A DNA stretch of 64,000 nt from CAJQQK01 sp963696075 (GTDB lineage Bacteria; Pseudomonadota; Alphaproteobacteria; Rhizobiales; Hyphomicrobiaceae). A program made the position numbers and the translations under genes. The notes under the pieces were generated by a model. It made no database searches, was not told the DNA's origin, and saw only the letters and a program-made list of their open reading frames with translations. Where the stretch lies: NCBI GenBank assembly GCA_963696075.1, contig CAVOJD010000029.1:62001-126000 (forward strand), written 5' to 3'. Position 1 is the first letter of the stretch. Every line of letters starts with the position of its first letter. Below, one piece after another: positions 8,370-19,137 of this stretch.

Positions 8370-9371
8370 TTATTCCTCGCGCATCGCCCGCTGGAACTGG
8401 TCAAGCAGTGGTTTGACGAGATAGTTGAGGACGGTGCGCTCCTCCGTCTGGATGAACACGTCCGACGGCATGCCCGGCACCAGATCGCGCCCTTTCAGCC
8501 GCGCCAGTTCACCCGCATCGAACGTGATCTGCACTGCGTAATAATGGGCATTCTGGCGCTCATCCGCCATCAGGTCGGCGGAGACATTGGTCACGCGCCC
8601 GTTGAGCTGCGGCGTCGAGCGCTGGCTGAAACCCGACAGCGTAATCGACACCGGCTGCTCGCGCGCGACCTGATCGATGTCGGCGGGATCGACGCGGGCT
8701 TCGACCACCAGCTTGGCATCGCTCGGCACGATGTGCAGCAGCTCCTGGCCGGGCTTGACGACGCCGCCCACCGTGTGGACCTGCAGCGCGTGCACCCGCC
8801 CCGCGATGGGTGCCCTGACATCGAGGCGCTTGGCGTTGGTGCCCATGCGCTTCAGTTCGGACGTGAGCCGTCCCACTTCGCCTTCGAGTTCGGCGTATTC
8901 GCGCTTCATCTTGGCGAGGTGGCTGCGCGGCACCAGGCGCTTCACCGCGAGTTTTTCCAGGTCGTCGAGTTCCGCGCGCAGCAAGGCGAGCTGGGATTCG
9001 CGCGCGGTATGCTGGGACTGAAGGCCGCGGATGCTGTCGTTGGCCTGACCGGCATCGAGGCGCAACAGAACCTGGCCCTGCTCGACCGTCTGGCCTTCCT
9101 TGATTTTGATCTCCCGGATGATGCCGCCTTCCAGGTGCTGCACCGCCTTGGTGTTGGCTTCGACGGCGATCTTGCCGTGCGCCACGACCGCGCCGCTGAT
9201 TTCGGTCACGGCCGCCCACCCGCCAAGCCCGCCGACGAGCACGACGACGACCAGAAACGCGAGCCGGATATACCAATCCGTTCGCTGATCCTCGCGCGCC
9301 AGGTGCTCCATCGCCGTGAGTTCGCCACGCGCTCCGCTAGACTGCCGCACTCGCCTGCCTCCGTCTGTCAT
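8370..9371 (-). CDS. Type I secretion membrane fusion protein (HlyD family), short form
   Basis: 333 aa. A cytoplasmic N-terminus and one TM (about 36-55, LAFLVVVVLVGGLGGWA) precede a lipoyl-like half-motif (GKIAVEANTKAVQHLEGG). A short coiled-coil hairpin (about 105-175) follows, then the second lipoyl half (VRAPIAGRVHALQVHTVGG) and a beta-barrel region ending LVPGMPSDVFI and ERTVLNYLVKPL. HlyD/PrtE adaptors are usually about 430-440 residues; the missing ~100 are in the coiled coil. The start overlaps the 3' end of the ABC gene by 35 bp, indicating coupling; ATG 9311 is an alternative. It should bridge the ABC exporter to the TolC-like protein. Confidence 0.92.
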   Translation of the reverse strand: MTDGGRRVRQSSGARGELTAMEHLAREDQRTDWYIRLAFLVVVVLVGGLGGWAAVTEISGAVVAHGKIAVEANTKAVQHLEGGIIREIKIKEGQTVEQGQVLLRLDAGQANDSIRGLQSQHTARESQLALLRAELDDLEKLAVKRLVPRSHLAKMKREYAELEGEVGRLTSELKRMGTNAKRLDVRAPIAGRVHALQVHTVGGVVKPGQELLHIVPSDAKLVVEARVDPADIDQVAREQPVSITLSGFSQRSTPQLNGRVTNVSADLMADERQNAHYYAVQITFDAGELARLKGRDLVPGMPSDVFIQTEERTVLNYLVKPLLDQFQRAMREE

Positions 9372-12033
9372 GCTGTGCCTGGCGCGCTGCGCCGAGAACC
9401 GTTTCCTTTGCCCCGAACGCGGCCTGTCGTCCCTCTTTCAGAACCAGGATGTGGCTGACGTGTTCGAGCGCTTTACGCCGGTGCGCCATCACGACCACCG
9501 TCCGGCCCGCCCGCCGCATCGCGGCAATCGCCGCGGCCAGCGCGTCTTCACCGGCTTGATCGAGATTGGAGTTCGGCTCGTCGAGAACGATCAGCGACGG
9601 CCCGCCGAACAACGCGCGCGCAAGTGCAATCCGCTGGCGCTGCCCGCCCGACAACACCGCCCCGCCGTCGCCAACGCGCGTATTGTAGCCCTCCGGCAGC
9701 GACAGGATCATGTCGTGCACGTTCGCATTCTGCGCCGCTGCGATGATCTCGGCCGGATCGGCCTGGCTATTGAACCGCGAGATGTTCTCGGCAACCGTGC
9801 CATCGAACAGCATCGCATCCTGCGGCAGATAACCGATGTGTTCGCCAAGCTGGTCGAGCGGCCAGTGCGACAGCGGCGCGCCATCAAGCGCGACCTTGCC
9901 CCGGATCACCGGCCACACCCCGACCAGCACCCGTGCGAGCGTCGACTTGCCAGACCCGCTCGGCCCCAGCACCCCGAGCGCTTCGCCGGGGGCCAACTCG
10001 AAATTGAGCCCCTTCAGCATCGGGTCCCTGGCACCGATCGGGCCGGCGAACAGATTTTCGATGGCGAGGTGTCCGTCGGGCCGCGGCAGGGCCAGCCGTT
10101 CGCGCGGCTTCACGCCCTCCAGCGCACCCGCGAGCCGCGTCAGGCCCTGCCGCGCCGCGATGAAGCTGCGCCAATGCGCGATGCCGGTCTCGATCGGCGC
10201 GAGGGCCCGCGACATGATGATCGAAGAGGCGATCATGACGCCGGGCGTGATCTCGTTGCCAAGTACCAGATAGGCCCCCATCGCCAGCATCGCCGACTGC
10301 AGCGCGAGCCGCGTCGTCTTGGTCGAGACCGACAAAAGCCCCGCAATATCCGCCGCCCGCGTGTTGTGCATCAGTTCCGTGCTGTGGCGCTCCATCCACC
10401 GGTCGCGATAGCGCGGAGTCATGCCCATGGCATGCAGCACTTCGCGGTGTTGTCGTCCCGCCTCCATCAGCCGGTCGGCTTCCGCGCCTGAACTGCTGGC
10501 AGCCGAAACCGGCTTGCGCGACAGGAACTCGTTGAGCAGCGACAGGACGACGAGCACGGCCGCCCCGCCAAGCGCCACCAGCCCGAGCGACCAGTGGAAC
10601 ATCACGACGATGGCGAAATAGAGCGGCACCCACGGCATGTCGAAGATCGCGATCGTGCCGGCACCGGAAACGAACTGGCGAACCTGCGTCAGGTCCTTCT
10701 GGAGCTGCGCGCGTTCGTGGACGTCATTGGGTGCGGCAACCTCCATCGCGTGATCGAAGATCTGCGCGCCGAGAAGCCGGTCGATGCGCAGCCCGATCCG
10801 AACCAGGATGCGCGAGCGAATGAGGTCAAGAATACCCATGAAGACGAACAGCGCGATGACGAGGGCAAACAGCGCCGCCAGCGTCGGAAGGCTCCGCGAT
10901 GTCAGCACCCGGTCATAGATCTGCAGCATGAACAGGGGGCCGGTCAGCATCAAAAGGTTGGCAACGAAACTGACCCCTGCAGCGCCAAAAAGCGCCCGGC
11001 GGCAGCGGGCGCGAACATCTGAAAGCGTGAGCTGAGGGCTGGGCTCTGCCTGTTTCGAGGAGCGGTCGGCCTCAGCTTCCCGCACGTCGCGCCGCCGTCG
11101 CCGCCCCCTCGGCTCCCGTGGGGGACCGCCGGCCGGTCGCAGGCGTTCGGCGAGACTTGCCGCACTGACCGGATCGTCCTGCCGCGCGCGGCGCAGCCGC
11201 TCACGTTCGAGGCGCTCGCGGACGTGCCCCTCGCTGTTGTCGTTCGAGCGTTGCGCTGCCAGCGACTGGCGCAGCCGTTGCGTCAGGCGGTCGTGGGCGC
11301 TCGGCTGGTCGCTGACGAACAATTGCGGCGCAGCGCCAGCGGGCGCATGCACGGTCGGTGAAGGCATCGCCGGCGGGCGCGGTCCGCCTGCGGGCGGCTG
11401 CTGGTTTTTCTTGCGCCGCTTCGCGCCCCCATCGGGCGGTGAAGCCAAGAGCCGCATCCCCCCGATCAGAATGAGGCTCAGCGTGGTGAGGCCCGCGACG
11501 AAGCCGATGTAGTTCGCAAACAGCGTCTGCAGCGGTAGTGCCTGCAGCGGTGCCATGAAGGCGACGGCGGCAAGAGAGACCCAACTCGCGATCGAAATCG
11601 AGCCGATCACCGACACCGCGAACGCGCGGTTGATGCTGAGCCGCGGTGCGATCGGCCGCCGGACGCGCTGAGAAAGCGGCATCAGGACGTCACGGATCAT
11701 GAGCGAGTTCAGACACAGAAGCGTCGCCACGGTGAGCTTGAAGATGATCTTGGCCGGCAGTTGATCGAGCGCGAACTTCTGAAAAAGCAGGACAAGTCCG
11801 CTCGCCCAGATCAGGCAGAGGCCGCCGACAACGGTGCGATGAATTCGATTGAGCGCGCGCCGCGGCGGTTTTTCGCCGCCAAAGAACAGCACGACCAGTC
11901 CGAGGCCGTCGCCGGCAAGCGCCGCGCCGAGCGCCAGCACGAGCCCGACGTAGTGAGACACGACGAGCACGCTGCGCCAATCGATCGGCTGCGCAGCAAG
12001 CCAGTTGTAGGCTTCGAGAAGTTGTTCGGGCAT
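9337..12033 (-). CDS. Type I secretion ABC transporter (PrtD-like) with extra N-terminal membrane domain
   Basis: 898 aa, against about 560-580 for PrtD/RsaD-type exporters. Residues ~335-898 are the exporter: ABC TM domain (SFVANLLMLTGPLFMLQIYD onward), then Walker A GPSGSGKST (~690), signature LSGGQRQRIALARAL (~793), Walker B SLIVLDEP (~815) and H-loop MAHR. Residues 1-200 form an unrelated hydrophobic domain with about five predicted TM helices (21-51, 68-86, 96-120, 138-160, 169-197). Residues 201-334 are a low-complexity Pro/Arg-rich cytoplasmic linker. The fusion is in one uninterrupted frame. It should energise export of the RTX protein encoded just upstream in the operon. Confidence 0.93.
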   Translation of the reverse strand: MPEQLLEAYNWLAAQPIDWRSVLVVSHYVGLVLALGAALAGDGLGLVVLFFGGEKPPRRALNRIHRTVVGGLCLIWASGLVLLFQKFALDQLPAKIIFKLTVATLLCLNSLMIRDVLMPLSQRVRRPIAPRLSINRAFAVSVIGSISIASWVSLAAVAFMAPLQALPLQTLFANYIGFVAGLTTLSLILIGGMRLLASPPDGGAKRRKKNQQPPAGGPRPPAMPSPTVHAPAGAAPQLFVSDQPSAHDRLTQRLRQSLAAQRSNDNSEGHVRERLERERLRRARQDDPVSAASLAERLRPAGGPPREPRGRRRRRDVREAEADRSSKQAEPSPQLTLSDVRARCRRALFGAAGVSFVANLLMLTGPLFMLQIYDRVLTSRSLPTLAALFALVIALFVFMGILDLIRSRILVRIGLRIDRLLGAQIFDHAMEVAAPNDVHERAQLQKDLTQVRQFVSGAGTIAIFDMPWVPLYFAIVVMFHWSLGLVALGGAAVLVVLSLLNEFLSRKPVSAASSSGAEADRLMEAGRQHREVLHAMGMTPRYRDRWMERHSTELMHNTRAADIAGLLSVSTKTTRLALQSAMLAMGAYLVLGNEITPGVMIASSIIMSRALAPIETGIAHWRSFIAARQGLTRLAGALEGVKPRERLALPRPDGHLAIENLFAGPIGARDPMLKGLNFELAPGEALGVLGPSGSGKSTLARVLVGVWPVIRGKVALDGAPLSHWPLDQLGEHIGYLPQDAMLFDGTVAENISRFNSQADPAEIIAAAQNANVHDMILSLPEGYNTRVGDGGAVLSGGQRQRIALARALFGGPSLIVLDEPNSNLDQAGEDALAAAIAAMRRAGRTVVVMAHRRKALEHVSHILVLKEGRQAAFGAKETVLGAARQAQHDRRRQASAAV

Positions 12034-12099
12034 CGTGCGTCCTTGGAACTCGACACCGGCCTGGCCGGAAATCTCACCGCGGTTCGGTGAATGGTGGGC

Positions 12100-12125
12100 G
12101 GCGGGCCGGCTGTCGCCGGCCCGCC
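12100..12125 (-). terminator. Strong intergenic hairpin between RTX gene and ABC gene
   Basis: An 11-bp perfect GC-rich stem (GGCGGGCCGGC / GCCGGCCCGCC) with a TGTC loop lies in the 101-bp gap between the RTX stop and the ABC start. On the minus strand it is followed by no U-run, so it is more likely a partial terminator or an mRNA-stabilising hairpin that lowers expression of the exporter genes relative to the substrate. That role is inferred. Confidence 0.5.
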
Positions 12126-12134
12126 TTTATCGTG

Positions 12135-15100
12135 TCAGGCAACCCTGAGGTCGTCTTCGCCCGGCGTATCGAGGCCGAGGTCGAGTGCGCCCTCGCCCAT
12201 CGCCGGCATCGTGCCGCCCTCGCCAACACCCATTGGGGCGGGCTCCGTCGCGGGCAGGCTCGCATCGAGTTCGGCCAGCTCTGCGAGCTGCTGATCGACC
12301 GTCTCGGTTGTGGCGGATCCGACGGAGGTGTTGAGCACCTCGGCCAGAAGATCGCCTTCCAGCAGATCCTCGATCTCGTCTGCGTCCTCCGCGATGACGA
12401 GCCCGGCGTCGGTCACCGCATAGGTCTCGCCCGTCCCGTTGAAGTGGACGTGCTCGACATCACGCAACAGGTCGGTCTCGCCGTTCGCGTCCGTGAAGGC
12501 CACGCCATCTTCCAGCGCCGTGACCGTGTAGTCCCCGACAGCACCGTCGAACACGGCGACGTCGAGACCGCGCCCGCCGTCGATCAGGTCCTCGCCCTGA
12601 TTGCCGTAAAGCACATCGTCACCGGCACCGCCGTCGAGAACGTCGTCGGCGTCACCGCCAACCAGGACATCGTCGCCCCGGTTGCCGCGCAACTCGTCCT
12701 GTCCATCGCCGCCGATCAGGATGTCGTCGCCGAAGTCGCCGGTAAGCAGGTCATCGCCGCCACCGCCGGACAGCAGGTCGTCACCATGACCGCCGGACAT
12801 CTCGTCACTGCCGCCATCACCGGAAAGACGATCGTCTCCCCAGCTCCCGCGCATGTCGTCCGCGCCGGCAGTCCCGATCAGCAAGTCGTTCGCGACCGAG
12901 GCGGCAGCCGCAGCCGGGTTGTCCGCCGTCGGCGTCAACAGGCCTTCGAGGATGGTGCCAGCCGTGGTCGGGGCCGTTGGCGTCGTGGTCCCATCACCTG
13001 GATCGGCCGTTGCGGGATCACCGGTCGGCGTGCCATCACCCGTCGTGTCACCTGTCGTGTCACCACTTGTGTCAGCTGTCGTATCACCACTCGTGTCACC
13101 TGTGGTGCCATCGCCGGCCGCCTCGGACCCGGTGTTCTCCCCGGTTGTCGGCGTGCCGTCTCCAGTTCCGGTGCCGTCCCCGGCACTCGTGCCGTCACCT
13201 GTCTCGGTGCCGTCACGTCCGGTGCTGTGCCGGATCGGCTCCCGTACCGGTGTCCGGATCCGTTGCCGGCGCGACCGGTGAACCTTCGAGACCAAGCGGC
13301 GTCACGGCCTCCCGGTACTCCGAGATCGTCTCGACGATCCCGTAGGCAACCCCGGCGTCGACGCTGAAGTCGTCCTGCGTGATCTCGTTGTCGAGAACGG
13401 TGATCGTGCCCAGCAGGTCGAGGTTGTGCGCCCCGCCGCCGGCGCCCTGATTGGAGCGCAGCTGCAGGACCGAGTCGAGATCGCCGTCACCATCGACATC
13501 TCGGACATCAATCGACGACACCTCCGTCGTGTGCCCCTTGATGACGATGCTGTCGCCCGCATCACGGTCGAAGTCGGTGATGGTGTCATTGCCAATCCCG
13601 TCGACCCAGTGGTCGTGGACGTTGTCGTTCTCGCCCGCGACGCCCATCCAGTCGATCGAACCATCATCGTTGACGTGCTTGTTGATGATGTCGAGCTTGG
13701 CGTTGATGAGTGTCTCGAAGCGGAACTCGTCCGCTCCGGCGCCACCCGTCAGCACGTCGTCGGCCGGCATATTCGCCTGGCTCGGATAGAGCATCCGGCT
13801 GGCGACGTCGATTTCGCCCTCCGGATCATCACTGGCATCGAAGTCCTGGGCGATCTCCGGCTCGCGCCCGTCGGCACGGCTGATGATCACGTCGTTGCCA
13901 TCGCCGCCGTCGAGCTGGTCTTCGCCGTGCCCGCCGTCGATCGTGTCATCACCGGCACCGCCCGTGACCACGTCGTTGCCATAGCCGCCGAGGATCGTAT
14001 CGTTGCCCTCGCCGCCATCGAGCGTGTCGTTGCCCGCACCGCCATCGATGTCATCGTCGCCGCCGGCACCGGAAATGGTGTCGTCACCGACGGGCACGGC
14101 GATCGGTTGCGGTGCGCTGGCACCGGAAAGGTCGCCCGGCCCGTTGGCGAACAGCTCGGCGACTTGCGCGGCATTGAGGTTCTGGCCTGGGCTGTCGCCC
14201 CCCCAGAATCCAACGCCCGTGATGCCGCCTTCGAACTCGTCGCCCATCGTATCGTCGACACCGAGCGCTTCGGCCGTACTCGTATCGTTTGAACGGTGCG
14301 GATCCGCACCAACGATGATCGGCTTGTCGTTTCCGATGAGATAACCGTTGGTCATCTCGCTCATCGCCGGCGTGCCGCTTTTCGCGGGGCTGAACGCCTC
14401 ATCGCCCATCAACTGACCGTTGAGGTAGACCGCGACGCCCGCCTGCCCGAACGAGAGCGCGACGTGCTGCCACTGGTTCTCAGTAATCACCGGGGCGTTT
14501 GAGACCCACTCGTGGTTATACCGGCCACCGTTGTCGCCATCGCCCTCGGCGACGCGGATGTAGAGGCGGCCGTCCTGCTCGATGCGCGCGAAGAAATGGC
14601 CGCCGTCATCGCCGTCACGTTCGTCCTTGGCAAAGATCATGTGCCGGTCGTCGCCAAGAATGGTCGGGTTGAACCACGCCGTCACCGTCGCGTTCATGAC
14701 CTGGTAGGCAGGATCGTTCGGGATGTAGACAAACGTGTCGTTCTCGTCCGAGAAGTTGGCAACCGGCGTGCCGTCCGGTCCCGCGATCGTGTCGATCGTC
14801 GTTTGCAGGCGTGCTTCGCCGTTGTCGCCGGTGTAGTAGCGCGCAGCTGAGACACCGGTCGCATCAGCAAACGTCCCGTTCACCGGATTGGTGAAGGAGA
14901 AGTAGGAGATCGGCTGGTTGAGGGCAGCTGACGGTTCCGCCATCGGATCGCCGACAAGGACATCGTTGCCCTCCGTGCCGGTGATCACGTCGTCGCTTGC
15001 AGCGACCGTCGGGCGCGAAAACATCTGTTCGACGAATGCGTTGCCGGCATCTTCACCGGGGTTCCGCGTTTCGACTTCACCGAGATACGGGTTCTCGCTC

Positions 15101-18100
15101 GCCGTCGTCTCGATGTCGCTATCCGCCGTGCCGGTCGGCGCGATCGCCTCGGCGAGCTGGTCGATTGAATCAACCACGCCGTACGTCTCCATCGCCTTCT
15201 GCTCAAGGTCACCGATCTCGACGCGGTCACCGTGAACAATCACCTGGCCGAGGAAATCGTCATCGTGCGCGCCGCCGTTGGCCTGGTTCGAGTAGATCTT
15301 GATGATCGATTCTTCATCGCCATCACCATCAACGTCGGCGTAGCTGATCTCCGGCGCCGTCGTGTGGCCGTAGACCTGGATGCGGTCGCCTTCCGCCTTG
15401 TCGTAGTCGGCAATGATGTCGGTGCCGATCGAATCCACCCAGTGGTCGTGCACGTTGTCGTTCTCACCGGCAACATTCGCCCAGTTGATCCGCCCATCCG
15501 CCTCAGTGTGCTTCTGGATGATGTCTTCTTTGGCGTTGATCTGCGGCTTGATGAGGAACGTGTCCGCACCCTCGCCGCCAACAAGAATGTCGTCGGCAAC
15601 GAACGGTTGGTTGGGATAAATCCGGTCGGTGGCGGGATCGATCTCGCCGTTGCGCCCGGCGTTGGGGTCGTAGTCCTGCCCGACGACGGGTTCGCCGGCA
15701 TCCGAGTCCGCAATCAGCGTATCGTCGCCCGCCCCGCCCATCAGCAGGTCGGAGCCGCGGTCGCCGTCGAGCACGTCGTTGCCCGCGCCCCCCATGATGC
15801 GGTCATCCCCATAGCCGCCGTTGATGACGTCGTCGCCATCGAGGCCCTGGAGTGTCTCGCTGTCTGCCGTGCCAAAGATCGTCGCGCTGCCCGGCGTGGC
15901 GCTTGTCGCGGCCGCTGTCGTCGTTGTGGTTGCGGCCGTGGTCGGAGCAGTCGTGGCTGCCTCCGTCGCGGTTGCCTCCTCTTGTGGAGCTTGCATGTCC
16001 GCGTCGTCGCTCGATGACAACGTGGTGACCGCTGGCGCATCGTCAGAGGCAGACGTCATGTCTGCGTCCTCCGCAGCCGGGTCTTCGTCCGGCGCCGCCG
16101 GTGCGGCGGTCTCGTCGGCGACAGCCGCGGTTGGGGTTGGCGCAGGCGTCTCCCCCTCCCCGTCGTCACCCTCATCCGGCGACGCCGTCGTCGTTGGAGG
16201 GGCAGCCGTCCCGGCGGTCGTGGTCGTATCCGTTGCTGCGGTCGTTGTCACAGCCGGCGTGACCGCTGGCGCGCCATCGGTGCCGAACCCGTCGATCAGG
16301 CCGTTGATGTATTCCTCGACGTTGGTGTAGCCATCGCCGTCTGCGTCGCCGGCCGAATCGTCGACCGCGTTATTGAGGCCGTTCGCGTCCTCGAACCAGT
16401 CCGCCATGCCGTCGTTGTCGCTGTCGGTGTAGGCAAGCGGCGCATTGAGGGCTGCGAACTGCGGGTCGTCGACGAGCCCGCCCTGGCCCGAGAGGATCTG
16501 GTCGATGATGCGCTGGTCGGTTGCATCCCGCGCCAGCGGATTGGCGCCGGCGTTGGCGAGCACGTAGTCCGGCACGTCCTCGGCGTTCAGCAGTGGCGTG
16601 CCGCTGCCGTTGAAGAGCGGCCCGTCGGTCGTCACGCGGTCGGCGTTCGGCCCGCGCGCCAGTGGCAGGTCGACCGGGTTGCCGTCGGCATCCGCCTGAA
16701 TGTTGCCCGAGAGGTAGAACGATCCGCCCGGATCGCGGACCCAGAACGCGGACTCGTCGATGTCGTCGGATTGGGCACCCGCCTGGACGAAGTTGTTCAT
16801 GACGTTGACTTGGGTGCGTCCGGGAAATTCCGGCGCGCCGAGATGGAACGACTCGTCGAATTCTCCAGGCGACACCGTGTAGTTGTTGGTGACCTCGAGT
16901 TCCTCGCCTGCCTGCATCCACGGATTGCGCCGGTTGTTGAACGCGAACAGGTTGGCGTGGATCGAGATGGCATCGAGGGTCTCGTCCGGATCATCGCCTT
17001 CGCGCACCAGCATCCCCATGCTGTGCGCGCCCTTGGAGTGGTCGGCATTCATCAACGCCTCGGCGATGATGTTGTTCGAGAAGGTGACGTTCGACGTCGA
17101 GCCGTTCTCCGCGACGATCGAGGTGTTCTCATCGACACCCCACTGGATCGAGTTGTGGTCGATCATGACGTTGTTGGCGTCCATGACCTGGAGGGGATCG
17201 TAGGCGTCGCGGATCATCATGCCGCGCATGATGACGTTGTCGGCGCGAATGGAGATGCCATCCCCATGCACCTGCACGCCGCCCGCGGTCTGCCCGGCGA
17301 TCGTCACGTCACCATCGCGGATGACGATCTTCTCGTTGAGCTGGATGTCGTTGACACCGTCGAACACGACGATCCGGGGACCGTCGACCTGCTCCAGCGC
17401 CCACCTGAGGCTGCCTTCACCTGAATCGTTCCCGTTCGTCACCTTGACCACCTGGCCCCCACGGCCACCGGTCGCACTTGCACCGTACCCAACGGCGCCA
17501 TCAAAACTGTTGTCTGCCATGTCTGTGTCTCTCCTCACAGTTGGTTGGAAAGAACTGCCCCCCGTGGCAGTCGACACCAGCGCCTCCGGAGCAACGACAT
17601 TTGCAGTCGGGCTCATGGCAGGGCTGGTGACTTCTGGAGCCGCGGCGAACGCGCGGCTTGCAATTTCTGGAATGACGGGTGGCGCGCTCATCTGACTGCG
17701 CGGTTGCCCCTCGATTCCCCCCCAAGATTGGCCGGCATTGGACGCCACTGGTGCCGGTTCAGACGACGCCAACGATGTCGTCCTGGTCGCCGAAGCAGCA
17801 TCCCCCGGATCTCCCCGACGCAGCGCGCCTTCCAGCGCGTCGACGAAGCGTGGTGTTGAGTTGTCCGGGTTAAGGTCCCGGTTCCCGCGTTGGGCCCCGG
17901 CGTCCGTCCGCGCCGAAACGCGCGTCATTGGCTCGATCGCATCGACGACCTGCGGCGCGGGTTCGACCGCGCCAGCCGTCCGGGTCCGCAAGCCGGCATC
18001 AAATCCGCCGATGCCTTCGCGCGACCCCGCCAGGGCATCGGCGATCTCCGGCTGAGGCGTCTGCGTATCGAGAACCCGGGTCCGGCCGGCGACGCTGACG

Positions 18101-19137
18101 CCTTGTGTGCTGACGGCTGTCACCTCGGTCTCCGCCGCCGCCCCGTCGCCGATCATCGCGTCGCTGGCCTCGTCCGGCGGCGGCGTCTCACGCGATGCAA
18201 CCTGCTGCACCGCAGTGCCTGTGTCCGTATCCGTATCCGTTTCCGTTTCATTGGCGGCGACGGTCTGGGTCGCTGGCGTTGCGGTCGGCGCGCCGGTTCC
18301 CACATCGAACGTGACCGTTGAGCCATCTTCCAGCGTCACGCGGAAATCGTCGTAGAGGATGCTCTCGTCCTTGGCGGCCTGCCAGTCCGAGCTGTTATGT
18401 CCACCGAAGAACGTCGAGAAGTACAGCATGTCGATGCCGACATCGGCGCTCGAACGCATCTCCATGTTGGTGACTTCGAGCGCCAGTTGCCCGTCGAGCC
18501 AGATCCTGAGTTCGCCATCCTGGCGCCCCGGCGTGTTCATCACGATTTCCTGGCGCACCGTGTACCAGTGGCCATCCTCGAGAACGATGGCATCGTCGGG
18601 ATTGGCGGGGTTCAACTCTGAGCGCGACCGTGTCGGGTCGGCGTAGGAGAGCCGCAGGTGGTCACCCTCGCCGTCCATGTCATAGATGTAGGCTGAGATG
18701 TTCGTGTCGGGCGAGGAAATCGATTTCTCGATCCACATGAAGCGTGCCGAAAAGCCCTGCCCGTCCGCCGCCGACTGTCCGCCTGTCGGTGCCGTCCCGC
18801 CGGCCAGGCCCGGCAGCTTGCCGCCGCGCTGAAAATCGAAACCTGAGCCGTCGTCGACGAACATGAAGCGATATTCGAGCGTGGCGCTGTCCTGCACGCC
18901 GCCGATGTCGCTTTGCCATTGAACATGGCCGCGCGTGCCCTGGTCGAACGTGACGCTCAGCACTTCATTGCTGGCGTCATGCGGATCCGCCACAACGGCA
19001 GTCCGCCCATCGGAAAGACCGCTTGTGAACGTGTCCATCGCGTCGAAATACTGGATCGCGTCACGTTCATCGAAGGTGCCGCCCGGATGCGTCACGCCCG
19101 CGAAGGTGTCGCCCGTATTCGTATCGCCGCTTGCCAT
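12135..19137 (-). CDS. Giant RTX exoprotein with PL14-like, PL1-like and LamG domains (frame broken near its C-terminus)
   Basis: Start at ATG 19137 (MASGDTN), with AGGTAGGG upstream. Domains by approximate residue: PL14-like 20-285 (GGKLPGLAGG); Ser/Thr/Pro-rich linker; PL1-like parallel beta-helix 545-900 (GYGASATGGRGG; MIDHNSIQWGVDENTS; NNRRNPW); Ca-binding EF-like repeats (DSDNDGMADWFEDANG, DADGDGYTNVEEY) ~905-950; RTX block 1 ~1090-1330; LamG ~1400-1645; RTX block 2 ~1680-1945. The first frame stops at 13213. The frame from 13295 to 12135 continues a D/G/T-rich linker, about ten GGxGxDxLx repeats and an acidic C-terminus fitting a type I secretion signal. Removing one base gives ~2,333 aa. 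Secreted by the adjacent TolC/ABC/HlyD set; no Sec signal is seen. Likely cleaves uronate polymers. Confidence 0.88.
13300..14090 (-). repeat. RTX module copy 2 inside the giant exoprotein
   Basis: Encodes GGxGxDxLx repeats, an Asp-rich loop, then a conserved non-repeat block: NAKLDIINKH, DWMGVAGENDNVHDHWVD, IKGHTT and a calcium-rich DVDGDGDLDS. The same series recurs at 15130-15860 with strong residue identity, so one module was duplicated around the LamG domain. Confidence 0.85.
15130..15860 (-). repeat. RTX module copy 1 inside the giant exoprotein
   Basis: Counterpart of the module at 13300-14090. It encodes repeated GGxGxDxLx motifs, NAKEDIIQKH, NWANVAGENDNVHDHWVD, VYGHTT and DVDGDGDEES, in the same order and spacing. 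The nucleotide copies have diverged, so the duplication is not recent. Confidence 0.85.

Noticed and set aside
12135..13295. Independent small RTX gene
   Set aside because: Starts only with TTG inside the linker of the larger gene, lacks a ribosome binding site, and continues that gene's repeats in a shifted frame.
12560..15860. CRISPR- or satellite-like short repeats
   Set aside because: The periodic GC-rich units translate as GGxGxDxLx RTX repeats with divergent codons and no spacer structure.
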